Part shown: one piece after another, positions 1-9,503 of the stretch
Layout: each line of letters begins with the position of its first letter
Position numbering within the stretch: the first letter of the stretch is position 1
Assembly: GCA_012519425.1 (NCBI GenBank)
Contig: JAAYQF010000130.1
Location: 1-64,000, forward strand
Direction of reading: 5' to 3'
DNA from: Bacteroidales bacterium
GTDB taxonomy: Bacteria; Bacteroidota; Bacteroidia; Bacteroidales; Paludibacteraceae
Length of the DNA: 64,000 bases
Made by a program: the position numbers and the translations under genes
The notes under the pieces: model-generated
What the model saw: only the letters and a program-made list of their open reading frames with translations
What the model was told of the DNA's origin: nothing
Database searches by the model: none

Positions 1-1472
1 ATAAATTTATCTGTTTTTCTGTCGAATATGTATGTCCCGTTTGAAGTACCAATCCATATATTAGACGAGCTGTCTTTAAAAATGGCAAAAATATCATTAT
101 TTTTAAGCATTCCCTCCTGATTCCCCTTGACGTAATACTTCCATTTTTTAGTTTTAGTATTATATACATTTATGCCTTGACTGAAAGTTGCAATCCACAA
201 CAACTCATCATCCAAAACTACATCATGTACATTATGATAACTTAAACCACTGGGCGGGTGATTAGGAAGAAAGGATTCAAATAAATTTGATTCCACATCC
301 AATTTATTCAATCCTGCATCTTCGGTTCCTATCCAAATATTCCCTTCTGCATCTCCACAAATTCCACTAACACGTTCTCCTGATAAAGAGTTTTTGTTAG
401 CCACGGGATAGTATCTTTTAAAGTAATTATAAGGTAACGGATAATAATTTACACCTCCGAAATAAGTACCAATCCAAATCCCCCCCTCTCTGTCTTCATA
501 CATTGAGTAAATTGCATTATCCGATAAGGAATAGGGATCATTGATATTATGGGTTAGATGTACCATCTCTTTTTGCACCGGATCATAGATATAGAGACCT
601 GACTCTGTTCCAATCCAATAGTTTTCATCAGAGAAGACACCAAGTGTTCGTACAAACAAATTCTGAGATATATTACTATTTAATCGGAAGCTGGTTATTT
701 CCCCATTTGTTTTGTCTAATAAACGTAATCCGTCATTAAATGAACCAATTAATAAAAAATTTTTACTGACATCTATTGATCTTGAAATCTGACTTGATAA
801 TAAATCATTGCCATGAGAGTCGTAATAGTAGTTAATCAGTTCATTTTTGTAGGGGTTAAAACGCTTAATTCCCCCATGCATAATATTAATCCAAACCTGG
901 TCATCATAATCAATGTTAACAGACCAGGTTTGTGCTAAAAAAGAAGATTCATCCGAAAACTCTCTTTCAGAGTATAAAAATGTTTCTAATTCATTTGTGT
1001 TTAAAGAATATCGAAAAAGATTTTGAGATGATATCCAAATATTTCCAAATTTATCCAATTGCATATCCAATACTTCGTTGGTGATGCTTTCATTCTTCTT
1101 AGTTTTACTAAGAAAGGGCGTAAAATGCTCATAAATCGGATCATAAACGTATATTCCCTTATCAGTTCCTATCCATATCTTTCCGTCAGGTAGCTGCAGC
1201 AATGACCATATTGTATTGTTTCCTAAGCAATAATCATTGTCTTTTTCATATTTAAAAACTTTGACTGACTTACCATCATACCGATTGAGTCCATCTTTTG
1301 TTCCAAACCACATAAAGCCTTTATCATCTTGCAAAATAGATAAAACGGTATTTTGGGAAAGTCCATCTTCTGTGGTTAAATGGCGAAAATAATAATCTTG
1401 CTGCTGAAAAGCACCAACAGAAACACTAAAAAATAAGAGCGTAAATAATACGATTTTTTTAACAATCACCAT
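1..1472 (-). CDS. Two-component propeller sensor (hybrid HTCS-type), N-terminal part, cut by window edge
   Basis: Reading the minus strand from the ATG at 1470-1472 gives an open frame of about 490 residues that leaves the window without a stop. After a signal sequence (MVIVKKIVLFTLLFFSVSVG) comes the typical start of a Reg_prop periplasmic sensor, with HLTTEDGLSQNTV followed by repeated blades such as GFMWFGTKDGLNRYD, KIWIGTDKGIYVYD, NIWIGTEDAGLNKLD and NIWIGTSNGTYIFD. These blades form the two seven-bladed propellers that bind glycan fragments. The rest of a hybrid two-component system (Y_Y_Y domain, histidine kinase, receiver, AraC-type HTH) would lie outside the window. Its place at the end of the minus-strand Sus locus suggests that it regulates that locus. 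The family call is firm; the kinase and HTH parts are inferred. Confidence 0.93.
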   Translation of the reverse strand, partial: MVIVKKIVLFTLLFFSVSVGAFQQQDYYFRHLTTEDGLSQNTVLSILQDDKGFMWFGTKDGLNRYDGKSVKVFKYEKDNDYCLGNNTIWSLLQLPDGKIWIGTDKGIYVYDPIYEHFTPFLSKTKKNESITNEVLDMQLDKFGNIWISSQNLFRYSLNTNELETFLYSEREFSDESSFLAQTWSVNIDYDDQVWINIMHGGIKRFNPYKNELINYYYDSHGNDLLSSQISRSIDVSKNFLLIGSFNDGLRLLDKTNGEITSFRLNSNISQNLFVRTLGVFSDENYWIGTESGLYIYDPVQKEMVHLTHNINDPYSLSDNAIYSMYEDREGGIWIGTYFGGVNYYPLPYNYFKRYYPVANKNSLSGERVSGICGDAEGNIWIGTEDAGLNKLDVESNLFESFLPNHPPSGLSYHNVHDVVLDDELLWIATFSQGINVYNTKTKKWKYYVKGNQEGMLKNNDIFAIFKDSSSNIWIGTSNGTYIFDRKTDKF

Positions 1473-1840
1473 ACAAGATAATCCTTTCGATAAATTTCCG
1501 AGTCAGTTCATACATTAAAAAGACACACAAATCAATAAAGTTACACCTGCTTTTTTGACATTATTTTAATAAGTATGTAAGTATAAAATGAAGAATTCAG
1601 TTTTTATATGTATTCCCTTTTTACAAATATAGTTATAAATTGATTCATTACAAGTTCCCGGTTTTTAATAGGCTATGTCCATTTTTTTGTCACTTCTTTT
1701 ACAGTTAAGTACACTGATTTGAAATCACTTCAGTAGGGAAATTAGAGCTTATTTTTGGTGTGTTCCCTGATTTTACTGTTTTTTTAGTATGGCACGAAAC
1801 CGCAATAAAACCGAATTAAATAAGGAACATGAATTTCTTT
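1473..1840. other. Intergenic region upstream of the propeller sensor
   Basis: No gene is visible. The stretch is AT-rich with several homopolymer runs. A weak -7-like element on the minus strand (TTGATTTG, 1528-1535) could serve the sensor gene. I see no convincing terminator hairpin after the GH43 gene, so read-through into the sensor gene is possible. Confidence 0.4.
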
Positions 1841-2947
1841 TTATTTTGTCCCTGAAGGTTTTTTTAAACGTGTTGATGTGGGTTGAGGAACTCCGAACAC
1901 AGGATAATCATTATCTTTCCACTCTATCTTTTGAGCTCTAGGAGAGCGTGTGTCTCCCTTTCCCGGAGGGTCAACTTGTGTGTCGCGAGCATGATACAGA
2001 ATATAATCTTCAGTTCCATCAGGTGATTTAAAAAAACTATTATGACCTGTTCCGAAAACTCCATTCTCAGGTGATTGTCTAAATACCGGCTCGGCAGACT
2101 TACTCCACGAAGCAGGATCTAATAAGTTTGCATCTGTTCTTGCAGACAATAATCCTAAAGCATAATATGGAGTCCAAACTCCACTGGCTGAATAAGCAAT
2201 GTGAATATATTTTCCTTGTGGACTTTTCAATGGCTGTGGACCTTCATTTACGTAAATAACATATGGAGGATTCCATCCTTTTTCATTCTTCCAATGTCTT
2301 TCCCACTCAAGTTCCGGTTGTGAAATCAGGACTCTTTCTGAAGCGAGCGTCCAGGGATTTTTCATCTTAGCAATGTATATGCATTGAGTTTCTGTATCAA
2401 CACGTCGTGTTTGCCATCCTGACCAAACCATATAAAGCTCATTTTGATGTTCAAACAATGATCCATCTATTGCCCAGTTATTATCCTTATCAGTGCTAAT
2501 ACGTCCTTTCATAATAAAATTACCTACAAAAGGATCTTCATTGGGATTTTCAAGTACATATAATTGATGATTATCTGTATTACCATCATCTGCTGCGTAA
2601 TGTATATACCATTTATTGTTTACACGAGTAATCTCAGGTGCCCAAAGATTTTTTGCATTGCTTGGATCGGTGGGGATCCAGACTGTTTTCTTAGCTGCAT
2701 TTCGAATATCCGTAACATCTTCAGTTTTCCACAATACTAAACTATCAACCATGGTATGCATATAATAATAAGTTCCCTTATGGTAATATGCCCATGGATC
2801 GGGTCCATAATCCAACAATGGATTTACATATGTTCCGGTTATTGAATCAGACTCAAAATTTTTGTCTTTATTTGAGTTAGTAGATTGTGTGCACGAAGAA
2901 CTAAATAAAACAGTTGCTACACACATGATAATCAATAATTGTTTCAT
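1841..2947 (-). CDS. Glycoside hydrolase family 43 lipoprotein (arabinofuranosidase/xylosidase type)
   Basis: This 368-residue lipoprotein (lipobox SSSC, Cys19) is a single-domain five-bladed GH43 beta-propeller. Visible landmarks are the DYGPDPWAYYHKGTYY start, which carries the likely catalytic base Asp in GPDPW, then WAPEI, the WAIDGSLF motif with the pKa-modulating Asp, the Glu of NEGPQ as likely general acid, and the late GTGHNSFF motif. The family releases terminal L-arabinofuranose or D-xylose from side chains. The lipobox suggests an outer-membrane or periplasmic lipoprotein. It lies last before the sensor in the minus-strand locus, 113 bp after the unknown protein upstream. Exact linkage specificity cannot be read from the sequence. 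Confidence 0.88.
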   Translation of the reverse strand: MKQLLIIMCVATVLFSSSCTQSTNSNKDKNFESDSITGTYVNPLLDYGPDPWAYYHKGTYYYMHTMVDSLVLWKTEDVTDIRNAAKKTVWIPTDPSNAKNLWAPEITRVNNKWYIHYAADDGNTDNHQLYVLENPNEDPFVGNFIMKGRISTDKDNNWAIDGSLFEHQNELYMVWSGWQTRRVDTETQCIYIAKMKNPWTLASERVLISQPELEWERHWKNEKGWNPPYVIYVNEGPQPLKSPQGKYIHIAYSASGVWTPYYALGLLSARTDANLLDPASWSKSAEPVFRQSPENGVFGTGHNSFFKSPDGTEDYILYHARDTQVDPPGKGDTRSPRAQKIEWKDNDYPVFGVPQPTSTRLKKPSGTK

Positions 2948-3060
2948 AATTTTTTTAAAAATAATTAAGTTGATATTTTTTACGGGATGCTTTCACGTTC
3001 TTTTAAATTTTCAAAACAAAAAATATGATAAATATTAATTTTCTTATAAGCATAATGCTA

Positions 3061-4095
3061 TCAAAAACCCCTGTATTTAACCATAGGGTTGGTAACATGC
3101 CATCTGAAATACTCGTAAATTGTATGAGCAGAATACTTTTGAAAAGCCGGCATTTCATAAGAAACAGACGTATTCTTACCATTTATCCTTACCCATATTT
3201 TATCTGCTCTCAATATTTTTTCTAAATCTTCTCTAAAAATAAAAACTCGCGTATCTTTTTCACGCAATAGACCATTTTCTAATCTATCAACAAACTCTTG
3301 TCTTATACCATATTGTAATACTACATCATCATCCAAGACAAAATTAATGTATTGAAAATCCATCAATTTCTTCCCAGTGTGATAGAGTTTAAAAGCAGAT
3401 TGCACATTATTTTCCTTTGATTCCTGATTGAAAAAAGCCAAAGTAATATATTCATTTTCTGAAAAATAAAAATTCTGTGGACCATAATATACCGTCTGCT
3501 TAACTCCGGGGTAAACTGACTCTTCTACAGGATAATGAAATAAAGAAAATAATTCTAATGTATTTAGTTTTTCATCAAACCGGACTAAAAAATCCTCATC
3601 GGAATAGACGGTTATCCCCTGATTTGAAAAATCATGTTTTTTGAAATAATATTCCAGTTCTTTATTAATGCTATCTGTCTGATGAGAATCTAGTTTTTCA
3701 CAATATAAATGTAATCCATACAGAGTGCTATCACAAAATATATATTTCATTCTATTAAATAAATCATTATGCCTCAGTGAAATTATTGTACTTTCCTGTA
3801 AATTAACATTTTTGTTTTGCAATTGGATTTCTGAAGTAGGCGATAAGGTAAAACCAAAAGGAATGATATTTTTCACTCCCAATATATCCAATACGGGAGC
3901 ATTCAGTATTAATTTTTGGTTAGATTTATATTGCTGCATGGGCAAACAATAAAATCTAGAGTGAACTGAATGTTGAGAATCGGATACTTTTCCTGTTTCT
4001 GCTAGATAATTTTCAACATAAGGGATGCGCGGTTGCTGAGCTATCAACACCCCCGTTATTAGGAAAAACCATATAATCAAGGATTTACTACGCAT
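3061..4095 (-). CDS. Secreted protein of unknown function in the Sus locus
   Basis: The product is 344 residues with a signal peptide (MRSKSLIIWFFLITGVLIAQ, probable cleavage after AQ). I recognise no family. The body is mixed alpha/beta, rich in aromatic and charged residues (for example YYGPQNFYFSENEYITLAF), has no T9SS tail and no further membrane segment. It starts 5 bp after the stop of the large enzyme gene upstream, so the two are almost certainly cotranscribed and the protein probably acts with that enzyme. It could be a periplasmic binding or accessory protein, or an uncharacterised enzyme; nothing visible decides. Confidence 0.7.
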   Translation of the reverse strand: MRSKSLIIWFFLITGVLIAQQPRIPYVENYLAETGKVSDSQHSVHSRFYCLPMQQYKSNQKLILNAPVLDILGVKNIIPFGFTLSPTSEIQLQNKNVNLQESTIISLRHNDLFNRMKYIFCDSTLYGLHLYCEKLDSHQTDSINKELEYYFKKHDFSNQGITVYSDEDFLVRFDEKLNTLELFSLFHYPVEESVYPGVKQTVYYGPQNFYFSENEYITLAFFNQESKENNVQSAFKLYHTGKKLMDFQYINFVLDDDVVLQYGIRQEFVDRLENGLLREKDTRVFIFREDLEKILRADKIWVRINGKNTSVSYEMPAFQKYSAHTIYEYFRWHVTNPMVKYRGF

Positions 4096-4100
4096 ATAAT

Positions 4101-6344
4101 TTATTTGTTTTCAGAGGCTAATCCCTGATTATTAGAATACGTTTCCATCAAATTTAATCTTTTCTCCAGAGGCCACTGTTCAATGACATCTATATCCCAT
4201 TCATTGAAGGCATCCATAAAACGATGCATGGGTTCAAGCACTGCTGCCTGATTCCATGGAAGCTGCTGACGTACACTATGCCCACGATTAGATTGAGGAC
4301 CAAAACATTCTGTTAAAAGTCCGCGATAACGATATCTCATCTTTCCGTCTAAATCCATAATTTGCAAGGTGTTGTTTTGTATTACCTTCGCAACATGCAA
4401 AAAGTGTTTGTCTCCTGTTATCAAATATAAACGGTAATACTGGAATGATGAAAAAGACAAGCCGTTATCTATGCCGGAATGACCGGTTGCAATCAAGGTA
4501 AAACCAGTAATATCACGATGTCGCGGAAAATCAGTAAGACTATCATTCACTGCCATGGGTACATCATAAGCGAACATAAAAGTTTCTGTATATCTGGCTG
4601 CCTGAATAGCAGCTTCTTTCCATTTGTCATCTTTTGTAACATCATATAGTGAAAGAAATGCATAAATAGCTAATTGTCCTGATTCGCGGTCTTTTACATT
4701 CGGATTGTCAATCACACTACCTACGTATAAATAGTTATTATGAATAAAATCGTAACTAAATTCGCCTGCTTTGAGTGCTGTCTTCAAATATAAATTGTTG
4801 CCGGTTACACAATACAATTCAACTAAAAAACGTATAATATTGGTAGTAGTATATTTGCTGTCATGATTAGGTTTTGAATTCTCCCATTGATATCTATTAA
4901 AAAAACTACCATCCTCATTCTGATTGTTTATCAACCATGTAGCATATTTTTTACAATAATTTAACCACTCTGGCTTGTCATATCCATGTTTTTTCATGGT
5001 ATTCCAAGCTGTAATCATCCCCTCCATGCCTCCTGCGGTGCTTCTCATATATGTTTCATACGTTCTCCAGGTATTCTTTTTATCAACATAAGCATCTGTC
5101 CATGTTTTTGGCAACCCAACATCAGTCATACTATCATGAATCCAAAAATCAATTACTTCTGATGCACGTTTTACAAGTCTTTGATTATTATTTTCAAGTC
5201 CATATCTAAGTAGAAAAGCAGCATTGGAAATTTGTGCTCCAATAAAGCCCATTTGATAATTGTATGCCCTTGCAACACCATTTGGTAAATATATTGAGAA
5301 AGGCCATCCGGGCGCTTCGTTAACGTTTTGCAGATAAACATCCAACACTTCAATGCTAGCCTGATAAGCATCTTTGATGTCCATTTTATGAATAGGAGGA
5401 TTGTATTTCTCCCAAACATATTTCCAACTGTTTTCTACCAAATCAGCAAAACTATTTGCGTTCACCTCGCCAAATACAAGTTGGTAAGAATGATTAATCC
5501 CAACTTCAACGGGATGACTACGATAAGAAAAATACTGTTGCTTGTTGTCTAACCGTCCCGTGTAAGTCTTCTCTCCTTCAATCCCAGGATATACAAATTG
5601 AACGGACAAACCATCAACTTGAGCAAAACCCAAACTACCAAATTGCATGCGTTCATCTACAATTCTACTAAGGCCGTTTTCACCAAAAAAAGTTTCAGGT
5701 TTTGCATCAACATGCATCATTTGAAAAGTATTTCCATTCGCTTTATCACGACAAGATATGGTAGGAAGAGGCAGACGATCCTCCCTGAAATAAAAATAAT
5801 TATCGCTGTAATCATTGGCTAATGCTCTTTTGGTCAAATACTGATTGTCTTTATACCAAATTCCGGGTACAAAAAACTCAAAATCATCTACTGTAGAAGG
5901 GGTTTTAATCATCCATCCAAAATAGGAATTGAAGAATTCATCGGACTGGCTTTTTTTGAGCACTTTCACCTTTCTCTTCAACTGAAAATATCCATTGAAA
6001 TCAGCAGAGAAAACATCAGTTATTTCAAAGACACTACCTTGTTTACTAATAAGGTTTCCTGTACAAATAAGGCTATTTTCTTCTTTAATGATTTCAGCAT
6101 AAAATCCAGAGAGAGTTTCTTCATTCACTTCAAGTGTAATCGGGTAAGGATGATTGATTGTTTTGTAGTCTATATCATTAATACTTAAAGTCAAGTTGAG
6201 TTTTTTGGAAAAAGGTCCACTCAGAGACAAAACTGCATCACCAGAAATTATCTGATAATTATTTGCCGTCCAACAACCGAGCGATATAAGCAGCAATAAA
6301 ACTATCAAACATTTCCTCAACAATTTATGTGATAAAAAACTCAT
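4101..6344 (-). CDS. Large secreted (alpha/alpha)6-type carbohydrate-active enzyme, lipoprotein form
   Basis: The start is set at the ATG at 6342-6344; the frame extends 13 codons further but only from a TTG and without a signal sequence. From the ATG the 747-residue product begins with a lipoprotein signal (LLLLISLGC, Cys24). Residues 30-320 look like a beta-rich N-terminal domain, and the rest has recurrent helical hairpins of a six-hairpin toroid (ATWLINNQNEDGSF, GEFSYDFIHNNYLYVG, ESGQLAIYAFLSLYDVTKDD). It is a paralogue of the protein at 12801-15341, sharing GGMEG, ESGQ(L/M)A and GHS(G/A) motifs. The organisation recalls beta-glucuronidase-type families such as GH154, an assignment from memory that needs a profile search. 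The MITE-like insert lies in its upstream gap. Confidence 0.72.
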   Translation of the reverse strand: MSFLSHKLLRKCLIVLLLLISLGCWTANNYQIISGDAVLSLSGPFSKKLNLTLSINDIDYKTINHPYPITLEVNEETLSGFYAEIIKEENSLICTGNLISKQGSVFEITDVFSADFNGYFQLKRKVKVLKKSQSDEFFNSYFGWMIKTPSTVDDFEFFVPGIWYKDNQYLTKRALANDYSDNYFYFREDRLPLPTISCRDKANGNTFQMMHVDAKPETFFGENGLSRIVDERMQFGSLGFAQVDGLSVQFVYPGIEGEKTYTGRLDNKQQYFSYRSHPVEVGINHSYQLVFGEVNANSFADLVENSWKYVWEKYNPPIHKMDIKDAYQASIEVLDVYLQNVNEAPGWPFSIYLPNGVARAYNYQMGFIGAQISNAAFLLRYGLENNNQRLVKRASEVIDFWIHDSMTDVGLPKTWTDAYVDKKNTWRTYETYMRSTAGGMEGMITAWNTMKKHGYDKPEWLNYCKKYATWLINNQNEDGSFFNRYQWENSKPNHDSKYTTTNIIRFLVELYCVTGNNLYLKTALKAGEFSYDFIHNNYLYVGSVIDNPNVKDRESGQLAIYAFLSLYDVTKDDKWKEAAIQAARYTETFMFAYDVPMAVNDSLTDFPRHRDITGFTLIATGHSGIDNGLSFSSFQYYRLYLITGDKHFLHVAKVIQNNTLQIMDLDGKMRYRYRGLLTECFGPQSNRGHSVRQQLPWNQAAVLEPMHRFMDAFNEWDIDVIEQWPLEKRLNLMETYSNNQGLASENK

Positions 6345-6385
6345 TTGTATATTTTTTGAATTAAAAAAAGATAACAATGACAAGT

Positions 6386-6546
6386 CGGTGTCTCATAAGT
6401 GCCCAACTGCTGCGTTACTTTCGATATTCGGGCTCAGTCACATACTTCAGTATGCTCCTTCGTCCTCAATCTCAGTGTCTTGCATTTAGACACTTCTAAG
6501 ACACCTTACGGTTTTTGGCTTCAATATTTACTTTTGAGACAGCCCC
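6386..6546. mobile_element. MITE-like insert with terminal inverted repeats
   Basis: About 160 bp with no ORF are bounded by near-perfect inverted repeats: TGTCTCATAAGT at 6389-6400 and the complement of TGTCTCAAAAGT at 6530-6541, matching at 11 of 12 positions. The right end continues into GCCCC, so read inward it is GGGGCTGTCTCAAAAG, an end I associate with IS elements. Internal hairpins are AGTGTCT/AGACACT around 6474-6494 and a CATACT/AGTATG palindrome near 6441-6454. The GC-richer internal sequence differs from the AT-rich flanks. It sits in the operon gap between the DUF3823 gene and the lipoprotein enzyme gene. I did not identify a parent transposase. Confidence 0.6.
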
Positions 6547-6644
6547 CAGAAAAAATAAAACCAACGTAATACTTAAAATCAAAATCTTAACAATCTGAAT
6601 AAAAAATGAATATATTCGTCTCATCTTTCATAAAAAGGTCATAA

Positions 6645-7406
6645 TCAGGGAGTTAATGGAACATTTTCGATTTTTGTTATATTTGAAAATAAATAATACG
6701 AAGGAATTCCTTCTAATTCAACTGACACCCTACAGTAAGCGCTCTCTTTAAAATTATTGGTGTAAATTTCACGAAATGAATTTACTCCAAAAATTGGAAT
6801 TACAACTTCAAAACTTCCGGAATCAGTAATTACTGCCCTTTTCGTCCTTGTCAACAAAGTGCCACCGTTAACAATAGAAGTCGTACTTACGTACCCTCTT
6901 CCAAACGTTACCTTAGGCGCAGTAGCAGGTGCATCCGGATTTTTTGTTACATTACAATTTAAAACAATGTTATTATTTTCAACTTTTGCTGTAAAATCTG
7001 TCAACAAATAGTAAGGTGTTACTTTGAAATCCATCTTCAAGTCAGATTTTAAATCTATCTTGATGGAATCATACCCCAAACCTGCACCTAAAGAATTAAT
7101 ATTTTCTACCTCAAACGGATACGGATTATTTTCGAGTGTAAGCCAGTACTCTCCCGGGAAAAGTAGTTGAGCATAGTTTCCTCTTTCGTCAACTCTAACA
7201 TTAGTACCTCCATCGGTTTTTCCAAAACCTTTCTGGATAACTTTAATCAATCCGCGTCCAGGATTACCATCATAAAAAAACGGGTCTCCTGAAGCTGTTA
7301 TCAAACTACCGGTAAATTTTACAGAAGGTCCATCGTAGTTATCGTACTCACACGATATCAAGAACATTACCGATACAATAAAAACTATATAATTTATTTG
7401 TTTCAT
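6645..7406 (-). CDS. DUF3823 lipoprotein (SusE-position surface protein)
   Basis: The 253-residue lipoprotein (MFLISC, Cys19) continues directly into EYDNYDGPSVKFTG, typical of the DUF3823 family found after SusD in many Bacteroidota loci. An N-terminal beta-sandwich (about 30-120), with a carboxypeptidase-regulatory-like pattern (GLIKVIQKGFGKTDGG then VRVDERGNYAQLLFPGEYWL), is followed by a second beta domain (about 130-250). Proteins in this position are thought to bind glycan at the cell surface beside SusC/SusD. The gene follows SusD by 33 bp. The family is well supported; glycan binding is inferred from position. Confidence 0.85.
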   Translation of the reverse strand: MKQINYIVFIVSVMFLISCEYDNYDGPSVKFTGSLITASGDPFFYDGNPGRGLIKVIQKGFGKTDGGTNVRVDERGNYAQLLFPGEYWLTLENNPYPFEVENINSLGAGLGYDSIKIDLKSDLKMDFKVTPYYLLTDFTAKVENNNIVLNCNVTKNPDAPATAPKVTFGRGYVSTTSIVNGGTLLTRTKRAVITDSGSFEVVIPIFGVNSFREIYTNNFKESAYCRVSVELEGIPSYYLFSNITKIENVPLTP

Positions 7407-7439
7407 TTGATTTATTTTTTAAAGTTAATAACTACTGTC

Positions 7440-9395
7440 TTAATGATTTGGATTCATTTCCACCAAAAGATTTCCTGCATTCATAGGATAAGTTGAATAA
7501 TACATGGTTCTATCAAAGCTGATAGGCATACCCATATCCGTAGCGGAACCTCTATGCTCTAATTTGACTTTTCTGTAAAGCCATTTTCCATCCACAGGTT
7601 TTCCCGGAGCATATATTTTATAGGGCCATAAGCCGTACAAAACAGCTGTTTCACTGTCACGATTAGGTTCCCAAATCTCATCCGCAATTCTCCATCTTTT
7701 TAAGTCATAATATCTATGGTCCTCAAACGATAACTCTACCTTTCTTTCGTTGATTATCCTGTCAAATGTTAACTCAGAAGCATTTAATTTAAACTCATCG
7801 CCTCCTGCACGTTTTCTTACTTTATTGATATAATCAAGTGAGAGGGTTTTTGTGTCTTTTCCATTATAAGAGCCAACACCATTCATGTTTAAGAGCAGCG
7901 CAGCTTCAGCGCCATTTAATAACACTTCGGCATAGCGAAAAACAATATAAGGTACACTGCTATTCCCTTTTGTTTCACTTCCAGTTGAAGTATCTACGTA
8001 TTTTCTCAATAAAAATCCAGAGTGAGATATATACCAGAAGCTAGATCCTGCACGAAAAGGTCCATCCTCGCCTGTCATCTTAATACCCTCATAATTAGCA
8101 GTACTTATTGCTTCAATAGACTGAGCTGACTTGAAAGTATAAGTTCCATCGTCTTCAAGAATTGCTAAACCTGCCTGCAAATCAATAGGTTTGTTTTTAA
8201 AGGTTGACCCTGCATGAAGTACAGTACCTGCCAACCTTGGATCTCGACCGGCAAAAATATCTTCCGGTTTGTCATATATGATGTAATTCTTATCTGACGT
8301 TTTAGCGGTCATTAATTCAATAGCATCCTCACCGACATAGGCCTGCATAGGCTTGATTTCACGGGTAGCCAACAGTTCATATGAATTAACCAGGTTTAAA
8401 GTAGGGTTAATTTGTGCACCGCTTTTAGCAACTCCGGTTTGAGAACGTGCTATTGCTCTTTGTGTAAAGTAATTGAACATGTTAACACCATCATAAGCTT
8501 TACAGAAAATAATTTCACGGTTATCTGTTCTATTTAGAAATAACTTACTATAATTAAGCGATAAATCAGCATCTTTTTGGTATAAAGCATAGTATTGCAT
8601 ATCATCTAATTCTTGACATGCTTCTAAACATTTTTCAAGATATGCATTTGCCTTACTTTTTTCAATTCCTGTGGCTCCACTTGGAAGATTTAAACCTTTA
8701 GCTGCACTCTTATCATAATTAAATGCCAAAGATCCTGCATAAAGCATAGCTCTGGATTTTAGGGCTAATGCACTGCCTTTTGACGCTCTTGTTTGTGTAA
8801 TCGTGCTTGAATACACAGTCAAATCATTCTTTATATCATCTATCTCGTTAACAATAAAATCATATACTTCAGATTCTTTATTACGTTTTTTTGCCAGCAA
8901 AAGAGGATCATCTACATAGCCCATTGTTTCAGTAATCAACGGAACACCTCCAATCCTCGTCACCATTGTAAAGTACACAAATGCACGTAAATATCGAGCT
9001 TCAGCTTTATAGTATTTCAGTTTATCATCAGGAATAGACTTAGCATTTTTTTCTAATTCTTCTAAATGCAGATTGATGTCTCTGATTAAGCCATAGTCGT
9101 AATACGACCTATAATCTCTTCCGACATTGGATGCAAAAGCCCAGTATTGACTATTATTTACTGCCTCATCCCATCGGGTTAAATCATAGGACTCGTTATC
9201 TAAAGCAAAGTCTTGTTCATACCGAAGTCTGGAATACAAATTCGCAACAATACTGGTAATTCCTTGATCGCTAGAGTATGTGTCACTAGGATTCATGCCA
9301 GTTAAATCTTTCTGAGTCAGCCAATCATCACAGGATACTAATGTTAAGAAAATGGCTGAGAAAAAAATGATAGTTATTATATTATTTAGTTTCAT
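7440..9395 (-). CDS. SusD/RagB-family glycan-binding outer-membrane lipoprotein
   Basis: The product is 651 residues with lipobox TLVSC (Cys22), then DDWLTQKDLTGMNPSDTYSS, the standard opening of SusD/RagB proteins. The family's helical TPR scaffold shows as YYKAEARYLRAFVYFTMVTRIGGVPL near residues 130-155, and the C-terminal signature as INERKVELSFEDHRYYDLKRW near 560-580. SusD forms the surface lid over the SusC channel and hands oligosaccharides to it. At 651 residues it is on the long side for the family. It lies between SusC (108 bp upstream) and DUF3823 (33 bp downstream). Confidence 0.96.
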   Translation of the reverse strand: MKLNNIITIIFFSAIFLTLVSCDDWLTQKDLTGMNPSDTYSSDQGITSIVANLYSRLRYEQDFALDNESYDLTRWDEAVNNSQYWAFASNVGRDYRSYYDYGLIRDINLHLEELEKNAKSIPDDKLKYYKAEARYLRAFVYFTMVTRIGGVPLITETMGYVDDPLLLAKKRNKESEVYDFIVNEIDDIKNDLTVYSSTITQTRASKGSALALKSRAMLYAGSLAFNYDKSAAKGLNLPSGATGIEKSKANAYLEKCLEACQELDDMQYYALYQKDADLSLNYSKLFLNRTDNREIIFCKAYDGVNMFNYFTQRAIARSQTGVAKSGAQINPTLNLVNSYELLATREIKPMQAYVGEDAIELMTAKTSDKNYIIYDKPEDIFAGRDPRLAGTVLHAGSTFKNKPIDLQAGLAILEDDGTYTFKSAQSIEAISTANYEGIKMTGEDGPFRAGSSFWYISHSGFLLRKYVDTSTGSETKGNSSVPYIVFRYAEVLLNGAEAALLLNMNGVGSYNGKDTKTLSLDYINKVRKRAGGDEFKLNASELTFDRIINERKVELSFEDHRYYDLKRWRIADEIWEPNRDSETAVLYGLWPYKIYAPGKPVDGKWLYRKVKLEHRGSATDMGMPISFDRTMYYSTYPMNAGNLLVEMNPNH

Positions 9396-9503
9396 ATGAT
9401 TATGATAATAATTAATTTTTTAACGATCGTATAAAATTCACACACTAAAATAATCATCGTATTGAATGTATAAATTTGCATGCTCGTTTCATACGTCCAT
9501 GAT

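Noticed and set aside
6345-6383. TTG-initiated 13-codon extension of the lipoprotein enzyme
   Set aside because: The ATG at 6344 begins a normal lipoprotein signal; the extension would bury it and brings the start next to the MITE-like end.
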